This document shows, piece by piece, positions 1 through 6,337 of a DNA stretch of 6,701 nt. Source of the DNA: CAYQAE01 sp964415445 [NCBI: uncultured archaeon]. GTDB taxonomy: Archaea; CAYQAE01. How positions within the stretch are numbered: the first letter of the stretch is position 1; every line of letters starts with the position of its first letter. The notes under the pieces were generated by a model. The model saw nothing but the letters and a program-made list of their open reading frames with translations, was not told the origin of the DNA and made no database searches. Made by a program: the position numbers and the translations under genes. The DNA lies in NCBI GenBank assembly GCA_964415445.1, contig CAYQAE010000094.1, positions 1 to 6,701 of the forward strand. Direction: 5' to 3'.

Positions 1-48
1 TCAGCTGAAAGGATAGTTGAAATAATTAATTCAAATTTTACAAAATAG
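1..48 (+). CDS. C-terminal tail of a gene cut by the window edge, possibly UDP-GlcNAc 2-epimerase (WecB-like)
   Basis: Frame 1 is the only + strand frame open from the window edge; it encodes SAERIVEIINSNFTK and stops with TAG at 46-48. The S/A-ERIVEII pattern followed by a short tail matches how many UDP-N-acetylglucosamine 2-epimerases end (a Gly-Asp-Gly-x-Ala-x-Glu-Arg-Ile-type segment near the C-terminus). That enzyme converts UDP-GlcNAc to UDP-ManNAc in the cytoplasm. A WecC-like dehydrogenase at the other end of the window would use that product, which supports the call. Only 15 residues are visible, so the family assignment is an inference. Another enzyme ending in a similar helix, such as a different sugar-nucleotide enzyme or glycosyltransferase, is possible. 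The next gene starts 21 bases downstream on the same strand, so co-transcription is likely. Confidence 0.45.
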   Translation, partial: SAERIVEIINSNFTK

Positions 49-59
49 AGCTATTATTA

Positions 60-64
60 GTGAT
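60..64 (+). promoter_or_regulatory. Possible short Shine-Dalgarno (GTGAT) for the first GT4 gene
   Basis: GTGAT lies five bases before the ATG at 70 and could pair with the ATCAC of an archaeal 16S rRNA 3' end (the full archaeal consensus is GGAGGTGAT). It is the best such match before any + strand start in the window. The genes starting at 1147 and 2789 have only AGAT and TTGAT at similar distances. Five matching bases in A+T-rich DNA is weak evidence. Confidence 0.3.
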
Positions 65-69
65 TTTTT

Positions 70-1119
70 ATGAAAATATTAATGCTGATGAAAATGAATG
101 AACCTTCTTTTTCAAATCAGCTAAAGCCTTTAATTCAGTCCAAAAATGTTTCAGAAGTTATGATATTACGTGATACCCCCGGACCAGCTTTACCGAAAAC
201 CAAATACTATTGCATACCTTCTTTTCTTCTTAAATCCCATATTATTAAAACGATCTACAAATTTTTTTATACAATATTTTTGTGCTTAAGTAAAAAACCT
301 AACTTGATTTCAGCATATTATTTAGTACCTCATGGAATAATTGCCACTTTCGCCGCTAAAATATGTCAAAAATCTTCTAATATTTCATTAATTGGTACAG
401 ATCTAAATATATGGTGTAAAAAATCAATAATTGGTAGTATCTTATTTTCCTTACTAAAACTAGCAGATACAATAACAATTACAGGAAATGCTGCTAAAGA
501 AATTTTAATACAAAAAAAGATTGACAAAAATAAGATATTTATTTTACCAAATGTCATAGATAGCCCTAGAATTCTAAAAAATCCAAAAAAATATGATTTA
601 ATTTATGTGGGAAGATTAGCACATATTAAAAGAATAGACCTAATAATAACTGCTGTATCTAAAATAAAGAAAAAATATCCAAGTATAAAAGTTGCTATAG
701 TTGGAAGTGGGCCTTTAGAGAATCAACTTAAACAATATACTAAAAAATTAAATATCCAAGAAAATTTTGACTTTTTAGGTTTTAAAAAGAATATTTATGA
801 ATATTTATCCAGATCAAAAATTTTTATTAGTACTTCAGAATCAGAAGGATTACCTTATACCTTAATTGAGGCCATGACTATTGGAATGCCAATTATAATA
901 ACTAATGTTGGTTGCATTGATGATATAATTGTTCATGAGTATAATGGATTACTTGTTAATTCAAAAGATATTATTCAAATAAAGAATGCTATTTTAAAAT
1001 TGCTAGAGGATAAAAATCTCTGTAAAAAACTTTCAATGAATGCTATTAAGATAAAAAATAGATATTTACCTAAAAACGCCACCAAAATCTGGGAAAAAAT
1101 CTTAGAAAAAATTTCATAA
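70..1119 (+). CDS. GT4-family glycosyltransferase (GT-B fold)
   Basis: This 349-residue protein is a retaining GT-B glycosyltransferase of the GT4 (Glycos_transf_1) type, expected to move a sugar from a nucleotide donor to a lipid-linked or glycan acceptor at the cytoplasmic membrane face. The N-terminal acceptor domain spans about 1-165 and is divergent: it lacks the usual Gly-Gly loop after the first strand, but has PHG at 87-89 and IGTD at 108-111. The C-terminal donor domain has the classic motifs: YVGRL at 179-183 with Arg182, a Lys at 187, VGSGP at 211-215, and EX7E with Glu259 and Glu267 inside SESEGLPYTLIEAM. All expected donor-site residues are present, so it should be active. The ATG at 70 gives a typical MKILML first strand. 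It sits 21 bases after the upstream stop and 27 bases before the next start, so it is probably part of one operon. Donor and acceptor cannot be told from sequence. The family call is firm; the specificity is unknown. Confidence 0.93.
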   Translation: MKILMLMKMNEPSFSNQLKPLIQSKNVSEVMILRDTPGPALPKTKYYCIPSFLLKSHIIKTIYKFFYTIFLCLSKKPNLISAYYLVPHGIIATFAAKICQKSSNISLIGTDLNIWCKKSIIGSILFSLLKLADTITITGNAAKEILIQKKIDKNKIFILPNVIDSPRILKNPKKYDLIYVGRLAHIKRIDLIITAVSKIKKKYPSIKVAIVGSGPLENQLKQYTKKLNIQENFDFLGFKKNIYEYLSRSKIFISTSESEGLPYTLIEAMTIGMPIIITNVGCIDDIIVHEYNGLLVNSKDIIQIKNAILKLLEDKNLCKKLSMNAIKIKNRYLPKNATKIWEKILEKIS

Positions 1120-1122
1120 TAT

Positions 1123-1133
1123 TTGTTGTTTAA
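1123..1133 (+). repeat. 11-base repeat TTGTTGTTTAA, copy 1, in intergenic gap
   Basis: The motif starts four bases after the stop of the first GT4 gene. The identical 11-mer recurs at 2736-2746, six bases after the stop of the following gene. Both copies lie in short same-strand gaps. They could be part of a promoter, terminator or processing signal, or chance in A+T-rich sequence. The TTG at 1123 is also an alternative start for the next gene, but the ATG at 1147 is preferred. Confidence 0.35.
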
Positions 1134-1146
1134 AGATTCAAAAATT

Positions 1147-2730
1147 ATGATACAAGATCAAATAAATAAAAAAATAATATCTATTATTCTTGTAATTGTC
1201 CTTACAATTATATTTAGAATTCCTTTTACCCCACATGAAATTGGTGATGATTCTTTCTACATACATTGGATGTCACAATCGATAATAGATGAAAAAGAAA
1301 TAAGTTGGTTATTAAGCCCACTTTCGATTTTTGGATTATATCCTTTTTCATATCCCCTTTCCAGCCCAACTATAGTCTCAACACTGAGTATCATTTTTGG
1401 AATGGATGTAGAAAAAACTATCCTTCTATATGACATTTTTTTAGGACTTTTTGGTTTTTTTTCTGCCTACTCTCTTGCCAAAGCAGTTTTTAAAGATGAT
1501 GAATCTTTAGCACTTATTGTAGCACTTTTTTTTGTAATTACTCCTTTTTTTGTTAATTTCACCTTATGGTTTAATTCTACGAGGAATTTATTTACTGCAA
1601 TACTACCTTTATTTTTTTGGGGTTTAATAAAATTTCAAGACTCTAAAAACTTGAAATACATTATTTTTTCGTTTTTTATTACTTTTTTTCTAGCTTCAAC
1701 ACATAATTTAGCTATATTTACAATACCATTTTGGATAGGATTCATAGTATTTAACTTAATTGAAAATAAAAAGATGAGCAAAGTAAAAAACTCAAATTTA
1801 TATCCAATTACCATAATTACAATTTTTTTAGTAATATTTTCCATTCAAATTTTTAATATTGGCATTTATAGAGATTTACAATACAATTATCAAACTGGTC
1901 TCTTTTTTAAAGGTAGTAATCCACAAATCAGAATTTTAAATATGGGAATTGACTATTTTGGAAAAGAGGGTATAGCATCTTTTTTAGCATTTTTTGGACT
2001 TATTTTCATGTTTAATAAAATGAGATACGATGAAAAATATAATTTTTTTATTCTAAGCTTTTTAATTTCATCTCCAGGATTAATACTTGAGCCATATTTT
2101 CCTTTAGTTATATTACCTATTTTTGTAGTTTTTATAGGTGTTGGAACTAAATTTATTATTTTTAAAAGCAGAATAAAATATAAGAGCATGTTTATGAGCA
2201 GTCTATTACTAATTAGTATAGTTTTTACTTGTTTTATGCAATATCACTGGACTTACAATGAGATTAGATACCAAAATAAGAGATGGATGGAAGAAAAAAC
2301 ATTTCAATCGATTGATTATTTAAACACTATAAACACAGATAATAAAGTTGCTGTAAATGACAATGTTATAAACAGAAGAACTAAGCCGTTTTTAAATGAA
2401 CCGACTGTTCCTTTTACAGGTGAGGAGTTTATAACACATAATAAATCAACATTAGTAGAGATTTCACTAAGAAAAGCAGATATCGGATTTTGGATAAGGC
2501 ATCCATTTTCTTTTGGAGATTTAGAATCCCCAGATATTACAGAAATTAATCATGGAATAATTAAAAATCCTATTTCAGATCCAGAGTGTAGAGAATTAAT
2601 TAATAAGTATAAAATAAGTTATGGATTAATAAATACCAATAAAAAAACGAAAACAAAATTTTTTTCTCAAATAATCAAAGAAAGAAATAATATATATAGT
2701 AATGGTAAAGAAGAGATATATGTAATATAA
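1147..2730 (+). CDS. Polytopic membrane protein resembling GT-C-type glycosyltransferases
   Basis: This 527-residue integral membrane protein has about ten or eleven hydrophobic segments (roughly 11-25, 91-112, 119-137, 146-162, 168-203, 218-236, 275-290, 298-339 and 347-364), followed by a soluble C-terminal domain from about 370 to the end. The loop after the first membrane segment holds HEIGDDSFYIHW (30-41). An acidic motif in this position is the catalytic hallmark of GT-C enzymes, which use polyprenyl-phosphate-linked sugars outside the cytoplasm; Asp34 and Asp35 are the candidates. It lacks WWDYG, so it is not the AglB/STT3 oligosaccharyltransferase. The C-terminus ends in YSNGKEEIYVI, a tail style I associate with uncharacterised archaeal GT-C-like proteins. 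An in-frame TTG at 1123 would add eight residues, but the ATG at 1147 sits directly before the hydrophilic N-terminus and first membrane helix. Neighbouring GT4 and flippase genes suggest it extends or polymerises the exported glycan; that role is inferred. Confidence 0.75.
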   Translation: MIQDQINKKIISIILVIVLTIIFRIPFTPHEIGDDSFYIHWMSQSIIDEKEISWLLSPLSIFGLYPFSYPLSSPTIVSTLSIIFGMDVEKTILLYDIFLGLFGFFSAYSLAKAVFKDDESLALIVALFFVITPFFVNFTLWFNSTRNLFTAILPLFFWGLIKFQDSKNLKYIIFSFFITFFLASTHNLAIFTIPFWIGFIVFNLIENKKMSKVKNSNLYPITIITIFLVIFSIQIFNIGIYRDLQYNYQTGLFFKGSNPQIRILNMGIDYFGKEGIASFLAFFGLIFMFNKMRYDEKYNFFILSFLISSPGLILEPYFPLVILPIFVVFIGVGTKFIIFKSRIKYKSMFMSSLLLISIVFTCFMQYHWTYNEIRYQNKRWMEEKTFQSIDYLNTINTDNKVAVNDNVINRRTKPFLNEPTVPFTGEEFITHNKSTLVEISLRKADIGFWIRHPFSFGDLESPDITEINHGIIKNPISDPECRELINKYKISYGLINTNKKTKTKFFSQIIKERNNIYSNGKEEIYVI

Positions 2731-2735
2731 AACAA

Positions 2736-2746
2736 TTGTTGTTTAA
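2736..2746 (+). repeat. 11-base repeat TTGTTGTTTAA, copy 2, overlapping a palindrome
   Basis: This is the second copy of the 11-mer found at 1123-1133, again just after a stop codon. It overlaps the perfect 10-base palindrome AACAATTGTT at 2731-2740, which directly follows the TAA at 2728-2730. It also runs into the TATA-like TTTAATATA at 2742-2750. Function is unknown, and chance is a realistic explanation. Confidence 0.35.
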
Positions 2747-2750
2747 TATA
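2742..2750 (+). promoter_or_regulatory. Candidate archaeal TATA box ahead of the flippase gene
   Basis: TTTAATATA followed by AAAAT lies about 40 bases before the ATG at 2789, which would put a transcript start near 2773 with a leader of roughly 15 bases. The 58-base gap is the longest between the same-strand genes here, leaving room for an internal promoter. The match to TTTATATA is imperfect and A+T-rich sequence gives many such matches, so the flippase may simply be co-transcribed from upstream. Confidence 0.22.
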
Positions 2751-2788
2751 AAAATATCTTACTAATAATTTTCTTATTGATTAAAAAA

Positions 2789-4003
2789 ATGAAAACAACG
2801 AATAAAGTATTAATAAAGAATACAACAACAATAGGACTTGGAAACATTATAGGTAGGATATTGGGCTATTTTCTTTTAATTATAATTGCACGTTGGATGA
2901 CAAAATCAGAATATGGGGAAACGAGATATATAATTAGTTTAGCTCAATTGATTGCTATATTCATTACTTTTGGATTACCTACTGCATCAACACACTATAT
3001 TGCAAAATATAAAAACAATGAAAAAAGAAATTTCTACTTTTCTACAATTATTAGTTTGTATATTTTAATATTAATAATCACCGAATTTATAATTATTTTT
3101 CTTTTTTGGAATAGGCCTATTATAATATTTGCAACAATAGGTTATTCCCTACCTTTAATTTATTTAGGAATACTAAGAGGAACTATGGAATACAAAAAAT
3201 TTTCTATGACGCTAGTTTTCAGAAACTTAACAAAATTTATTATCCTTTTTTTGTTATTTTATACTATAGGCATAAATAAGACTTCAACACTATTAGTTTA
3301 TTCATTTGGAGGTTGGATAACTATTATTATTCTTGAAACTATTAAAAAATCAGATTTTCACTACATTTCAGATACTGTATCGAAAAAATATATAAAAAAG
3401 ATTTTGAAATATTCAATACCTGTTTTGATAACTACTTTTAGTTATTCTTTAATAATACAATGCCCAATAATATTTTTAGAATATTTTATGGAATATGAAG
3501 ATGTTGCTATTTACTCAATAGCTTTTACATTATCTTTAACTTATGGTTTAGTGCCTAGCGCAATATCAACTGTAACCATGCCCAAAATATCTACAATTAG
3601 TGAAAGAACTAAAATAAACCAAATTCTCATTCAATCTTTTTTAATCACTATCTTTACGGGTTTAATGCTTTGGATAGGAACAATATTTTTAGGAAAATGG
3701 ATTTTAAATATAATTTTTGCTGAAAAATATCAAGAATCTTTTGCACCTCTATTAATACTTTCTATAGGTAGCATTTTTTTAGGATTAAGAAATACGTTTT
3801 CTGCTCTTTGGGATGGAATACAAAAACCTATTTATAATACTTACAACACATGTGGCGGCGCTATTGCAATATTAATTTCCTCTTTTTTATTAATACCTAT
3901 TTATGGAGTAATGGGTGCAGCTATTTCTTTTTCAATGGGTTGGATTATATCTGTATTAATAAATAGCCTCTTTTGGATCAGATACAAATTAGGAAAAATT
4001 TAA
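2789..4003 (+). CDS. Wzx-type oligosaccharide flippase (MOP superfamily)
   Basis: This 404-residue protein is predicted to flip a polyprenyl-linked oligosaccharide from the cytoplasmic to the outer face of the membrane. It has about twelve hydrophobic segments (roughly 13-34, 45-63, 84-107, 110-128, 143-160, 164-182, 207-228, 238-258, 280-310, 315-335, 353-369 and 373-396). Family-typical features are the N-terminal NTTTIGLGNIIGRILGY (11-27), the ARWMTKSEYGE segment (34-44), the central KILKYSIPVLIT stretch (204-215) that opens the second six-helix half, and LRNTFSALWDGIQKP (333-347). It is somewhat short for the family (often 420-500), consistent with twelve rather than fourteen helices. An in-frame TTG at 2777 would add four residues; the ATG at 2789 is preferred. 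The stop abuts the stop of the convergent gene with no spacer. It lacks ATP-binding motifs, so it is not an ABC exporter. The family call is confident; the substrate is unknown. Confidence 0.88.
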   Translation: MKTTNKVLIKNTTTIGLGNIIGRILGYFLLIIIARWMTKSEYGETRYIISLAQLIAIFITFGLPTASTHYIAKYKNNEKRNFYFSTIISLYILILIITEFIIIFLFWNRPIIIFATIGYSLPLIYLGILRGTMEYKKFSMTLVFRNLTKFIILFLLFYTIGINKTSTLLVYSFGGWITIIILETIKKSDFHYISDTVSKKYIKKILKYSIPVLITTFSYSLIIQCPIIFLEYFMEYEDVAIYSIAFTLSLTYGLVPSAISTVTMPKISTISERTKINQILIQSFLITIFTGLMLWIGTIFLGKWILNIIFAEKYQESFAPLLILSIGSIFLGLRNTFSALWDGIQKPIYNTYNTCGGAIAILISSFLLIPIYGVMGAAISFSMGWIISVLINSLFWIRYKLGKI

Positions 4004-4006
4004 TTA
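4001..4006. other. Abutting convergent stop codons (TAATTA)
   Basis: The flippase TAA (4001-4003, + strand) is directly followed by the complement of the convergent GT4 stop (4004-4006, - strand), making the palindromic hexamer TAATTA with no intergenic base. Any terminator for one gene must therefore lie in the other gene's coding sequence. On the - strand the only visible nearby signal is T5 at 3998-3994, just past the stop. On the + strand, short T runs follow inside the opposing gene. Confidence 0.85.
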
Positions 4007-5185
4007 AGTTAATTTCTTATTATATGACTTTATTGCATATTTATAAACATTTTCAATGTCTTTAGCAATTTTCTCCCAACTATAATTCTTTTTTACAAAT
4101 CTTCTTGCTCTTTCTGCCATCAATTTTGATTCGTTTGAAGAATTTAATAGAAACAATATTTCTTTAGCAAGCATTCCAGAATTTTTTGGAGGAACTAGTA
4201 GCCCTATATTTTGATTAGTTTCTTTAAATCCTTTTTGTAGTATTTCTTCTAATCCGCCAACTGAAGAAGCTATTACTGGACACCCTGATGCCATAGCTTC
4301 TAAAAAAGAGAGACTAAAACCTTCTGTCAAACTAGGTTGAACATAAACATCGGCTATATTCATGTATTTTTTTATTTGATCATGATCAACTAGTCCTAAA
4401 AAAGTAACATTATCTGAAATATTTATATCCTTACAAAGAAGTTCAAATTTATCCTTATCGGGACCTTCACCTGCTATTAACAAATGAACATCCCTATTAC
4501 TTAAAACAAACGGCATAGATCTTAAAAGATATTCAATTCCACTCATTTTTGTTAAAGATTTAGCTAAAAAGACTATTTTTCTATATTTAGGTATTTCGGG
4601 AAGCATTTTTTTCCTTTCAATTTCTATTTTTCTAAATTTTCTTGTATTTACGCCATTAGAAATACAAAAAACTTTTTTAGGTATAATATTTAAATCATCA
4701 ACTATCCAATTTCTTATATTTTCAGACACTGCAATAATAGCATCTGCTTTACTTAATATTTTTTTTTCAAATTTTCTTATAAGCTTAAATTTGTATGAAT
4801 CTTTTTTTATTCTATTCTTTATCACTTTTTCATCTGAAGCACGTCCGTGAATAGTAACAACTAATGGTTTATATTTATCAATTAAACCTATTCCAGCAAA
4901 AAAAACACCATGAGCATGGTATAGATCTATTTTTTTTCTTAAATTAAAAGCCCTTTTTGTAGTCTTAATAAGGGTTTGAAAAGTAAAAAACTTTCCAAAT
5001 AATTGCTTTTCTTGAAAAACTTCTATATCACCATCAAACCAATGACCTACTCTACTAAGTTCTTTTTCTTCCATATTAATAATAAATATTTTATTTTTCT
5101 CTTTCAGTAATTTTGATGTTTCTTCAATAGCATGTGCGCCCCCACCAATTTGTGGTTTATACCAACCAATCATTAAAACATTCAT
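4004..5185 (-). CDS. GT4-family glycosyltransferase (GT-B fold), second of the - strand pair
   Basis: This 393-residue retaining GT-B enzyme has a complete GT4 layout. The N-terminal domain opens with MNVLMIGWYKPQIGGGAHAI, where the Gly14-16 loop is the usual acceptor or phosphate-contacting loop, followed by HAHG (90-93) and VTIHG (110-114). AIIAVSENIR (149-158) and NGVNTRKF (178-185) lead into the donor domain. There, IAGEGP (237-242) and EX7E with Glu288 and Glu296 in TEGFSLSFLEAMASG are canonical. The usual GR-x-K-G donor-phosphate segment is altered to LAKSLTKMSG (207-216), with Lys209 in place of Arg, so charge is kept. Its ATG overlaps the upstream gene's TAA by one base, indicating translational coupling, and the two are almost certainly one transcript. 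Expected role: cytoplasmic sugar addition to the growing glycan. The specific sugar is unknown. Confidence 0.93.
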   Translation of the reverse strand: MNVLMIGWYKPQIGGGAHAIEETSKLLKEKNKIFIINMEEKELSRVGHWFDGDIEVFQEKQLFGKFFTFQTLIKTTKRAFNLRKKIDLYHAHGVFFAGIGLIDKYKPLVVTIHGRASDEKVIKNRIKKDSYKFKLIRKFEKKILSKADAIIAVSENIRNWIVDDLNIIPKKVFCISNGVNTRKFRKIEIERKKMLPEIPKYRKIVFLAKSLTKMSGIEYLLRSMPFVLSNRDVHLLIAGEGPDKDKFELLCKDINISDNVTFLGLVDHDQIKKYMNIADVYVQPSLTEGFSLSFLEAMASGCPVIASSVGGLEEILQKGFKETNQNIGLLVPPKNSGMLAKEILFLLNSSNESKLMAERARRFVKKNYSWEKIAKDIENVYKYAIKSYNKKLT

Positions 5186-5187
5186 TA
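5183..5187 (-). other. TAATG stop/start overlap between the two - strand GT4 genes
   Basis: On the - strand the upstream TAA (5187-5185) and the downstream ATG (5185-5183) share one base. This is a classic arrangement for translational coupling by re-initiation. No strong Shine-Dalgarno precedes the downstream ATG; the preceding sequence is a short run of GATA-like repeats that encodes the end of the upstream protein. Coupling would keep the two glycosyltransferases in fixed proportion. Confidence 0.85.
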
Positions 5188-6258
5188 TAATCTATCTATC
5201 TCATTAATCAAGTCATTAGCTGTTTTTTTCCAAGAAAAATTTTTAATAGCTACTTTTTTTGCATTCTTTGACAGTTTTTTCCTTAAAGATTTATCTTCTA
5301 TTAATCTAATTATTGCTTTTTTTATTAATTTTACATTGTTTTCTATTAAAATACCGCTATATCCGTCTTCGATGGCCTCAGGTATACCTGCTAAATTAGA
5401 AGCTACGATTGGTTTTTCAAAATACATAGCTTCAAGCAAACTTAAAGGAAGTCCATCTCCATAAGTAATATGCGTATATATATCAGAACAAGCAATCGCA
5501 GGATATGGACTTTCTAAATCACCTGTAAAAATTATTCGGTCATTGATACCCAAAATATAAGAATAATGTTTTAATTCGTTTAGATAATTTCCCTTTCTAG
5601 TTAAAATTAAATTTACATTTTTATATTTTTTTGAAACTTCATACAATATCTTTATCAACATTTTTGCACCTTCTTTTTTTGCTGACAAAGCAGTAAGTCC
5701 TAATCCCAATAAATAAATATTATCTTTTTTAATTCCGAATTTTTTCCTAAAAATCTCTATTTCTTCCTTAGAAGGAAAATCACATTTTACTCCTGCATAT
5801 AAAATAAATATTTTTTTTTCATCTAATTTTAAATTTGCTACAGTATTTATATTTTTCTTAAGGCCTTTACTAACAAATCCAATCCTATCAAACTTACTAT
5901 AAATAAAATCATAAAATTTTTTCTTTAAAAAACTCATTTTAGAGTCAAAATGAGTATGAAATAATTTAATTATAGATTTTGAGTTTTTAAACTTATAAAT
6001 TAGAGCAGCTAAATCTGTGAACCACCCCCCCTGACATAAAATTACATCCGGTTTCTCAAATTTAAGTATATTTATCGCTTGAAATAAAAATAGCACTTTA
6101 TTAGTTGAAAGATGATAATTACTTTTATCAATTCCTTTTCTAAAAATAACTTTAACTTCTATTTTTTTCTTTAAATAACTCACTAGATTTTTTGAATACT
6201 CCTTTACCCCACCACCATCAGAATTAATCCAATAATTTGTGATTAAGATTATTTTCAT
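5185..6258 (-). CDS. Divergent GT4-like glycosyltransferase with DX7E in place of EX7E
   Basis: This 357-residue GT-B protein begins with MKIILITNYWINSDGGGVKE, in which Gly15-17 form the usual N-terminal loop. HTHFD (101-105) replaces the common HGH-type segment. In the donor domain the normal V-G-R motif reads LGLGL (184-188), so the Arg is missing, and the later Lys-Gly becomes AKKEGAK (193-199). The conserved first Glu of EX7E is Asp268 (YGDGLPLSLLEAM), while Glu276 is kept. The rest of the C-terminal half looks normal: GIPEAIEDGYSGILI (291-305) and the closing FSWKKTANDLINEI (341-354). These changes suggest altered donor use or weaker activity, not decay, because the frame is intact. A G7 tract falls at codons 76-78 (CQGGW). 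The gene is first in the - strand pair, with a consensus TATA box close to its ATG. GT4 membership is well supported; function beyond that is inferred. Confidence 0.88.
   Translation of the reverse strand: MKIILITNYWINSDGGGVKEYSKNLVSYLKKKIEVKVIFRKGIDKSNYHLSTNKVLFLFQAINILKFEKPDVILCQGGWFTDLAALIYKFKNSKSIIKLFHTHFDSKMSFLKKKFYDFIYSKFDRIGFVSKGLKKNINTVANLKLDEKKIFILYAGVKCDFPSKEEIEIFRKKFGIKKDNIYLLGLGLTALSAKKEGAKMLIKILYEVSKKYKNVNLILTRKGNYLNELKHYSYILGINDRIIFTGDLESPYPAIACSDIYTHITYGDGLPLSLLEAMYFEKPIVASNLAGIPEAIEDGYSGILIENNVKLIKKAIIRLIEDKSLRKKLSKNAKKVAIKNFSWKKTANDLINEIDRL
5932..5955. repeat. 9-base-pair perfect inverted repeat with 6-base loop inside a GT4 gene
   Basis: ACTCATTTT (5932-5940) and AAAATGAGT (5947-5955) are exact reverse complements around a six-base loop. 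They lie in codons covering the HTHFDSKMS segment of the - strand gene. The stem is A+T-rich with no trailing T run, so it does not look like a terminator. A stem of this length is about what chance would give in a window of this composition. Confidence 0.4.
6025..6031 (-). repeat. G7 homopolymer within the coding sequence of the divergent GT4 gene
   Basis: Seven consecutive G on the - strand cover the last base of the Gln76 codon and the whole Gly77 and Gly78 codons. It is the most conspicuous G or C run in this A+T-rich window. Gain or loss of one base would frameshift the protein after about a fifth of its length. Runs like this in surface-glycan genes of A+T-rich bacteria can be phase-variable, although those tracts are usually eight or more bases. 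Confidence 0.6.
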
Positions 6259-6283
6259 TACTTTTGTATAAAAACTTTAATTA

Positions 6284-6291
6284 TATATAAA
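6284..6291 (-). promoter_or_regulatory. Archaeal TATA box (TTTATATA) for the - strand GT4 pair
   Basis: On the - strand TTTATATA (6291 to 6284) matches the archaeal TATA consensus exactly. Its centre is about 29 bases before the first base of the ATG at 6258. With the usual 25-27-base spacing, transcription would start within a few bases of the ATG, giving a leaderless or nearly leaderless mRNA. That fits the lack of any Shine-Dalgarno there. The element lies in the 98-base divergent gap. Its A+T palindromic nature means it could also bind TBP for the opposite direction. Confidence 0.55.
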
Positions 6292-6328
6292 TTATGTAGA
6301 AGTATATTTTATTAAATTCAAGATTAAG

Positions 6329-6337
6329 CATATTATA
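6329..6337 (+). promoter_or_regulatory. Possible TATA-like element for the dehydrogenase gene
   Basis: CATATTATA lies about 24 bases before the ATG at 6357, at the right distance for a leaderless + strand transcript. The match to consensus is mediocre. Other TATA-like stretches in the gap (6281-6291, and TATTTTATTAAA around 6305-6316) would give longer leaders. No convincing Shine-Dalgarno precedes the ATG. Confidence 0.28.

Noticed and set aside
366-557. Minus-strand open frame of about 63 codons
   Set aside because: It lies wholly antisense to the well-supported GT4 gene at 70-1119 and its protein shows no family motifs; it is a compositional shadow.
1123-1146. TTG at 1123 as start of the membrane protein
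   Set aside because: It would add eight residues with no better ribosome-binding signal; the ATG at 1147 gives a normal short N-terminus before the first membrane helix.
1635-2189. Two minus-strand open frames (1635-1844 and 1953-2189)
   Set aside because: Both are antisense within the GT-C-like membrane gene and have low-complexity Ile/Lys-rich translations expected from the complement of A+T-rich coding sequence.
1147-2730. AglB/STT3 oligosaccharyltransferase
   Set aside because: No WWDYG or close variant is present, and the C-terminal domain is shorter than expected for that enzyme.
2777-2788. TTG at 2777 as start of the flippase
   Set aside because: The ATG four codons later fits the family N-terminus. 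The TTG position would suit a leaderless start from the TATA-like element at 2742-2750, so it is not fully excluded.
4907-4920. Inverted repeat ACCATG-AG-CATGGT
   Set aside because: It arises from the codons for the conserved HAHG motif of the - strand GT4 protein; the two-base loop makes a hairpin unlikely.
4759-5819. A9 tracts in both - strand GT4 genes (4759-4767 and 5811-5819) as slippage sites
   Set aside because: Both encode Glu-Lys-Lys-Ile, and long A or T runs are common throughout this A+T-rich window (several T7-T8 runs also occur in 1455-1551), so they carry little specific signal.
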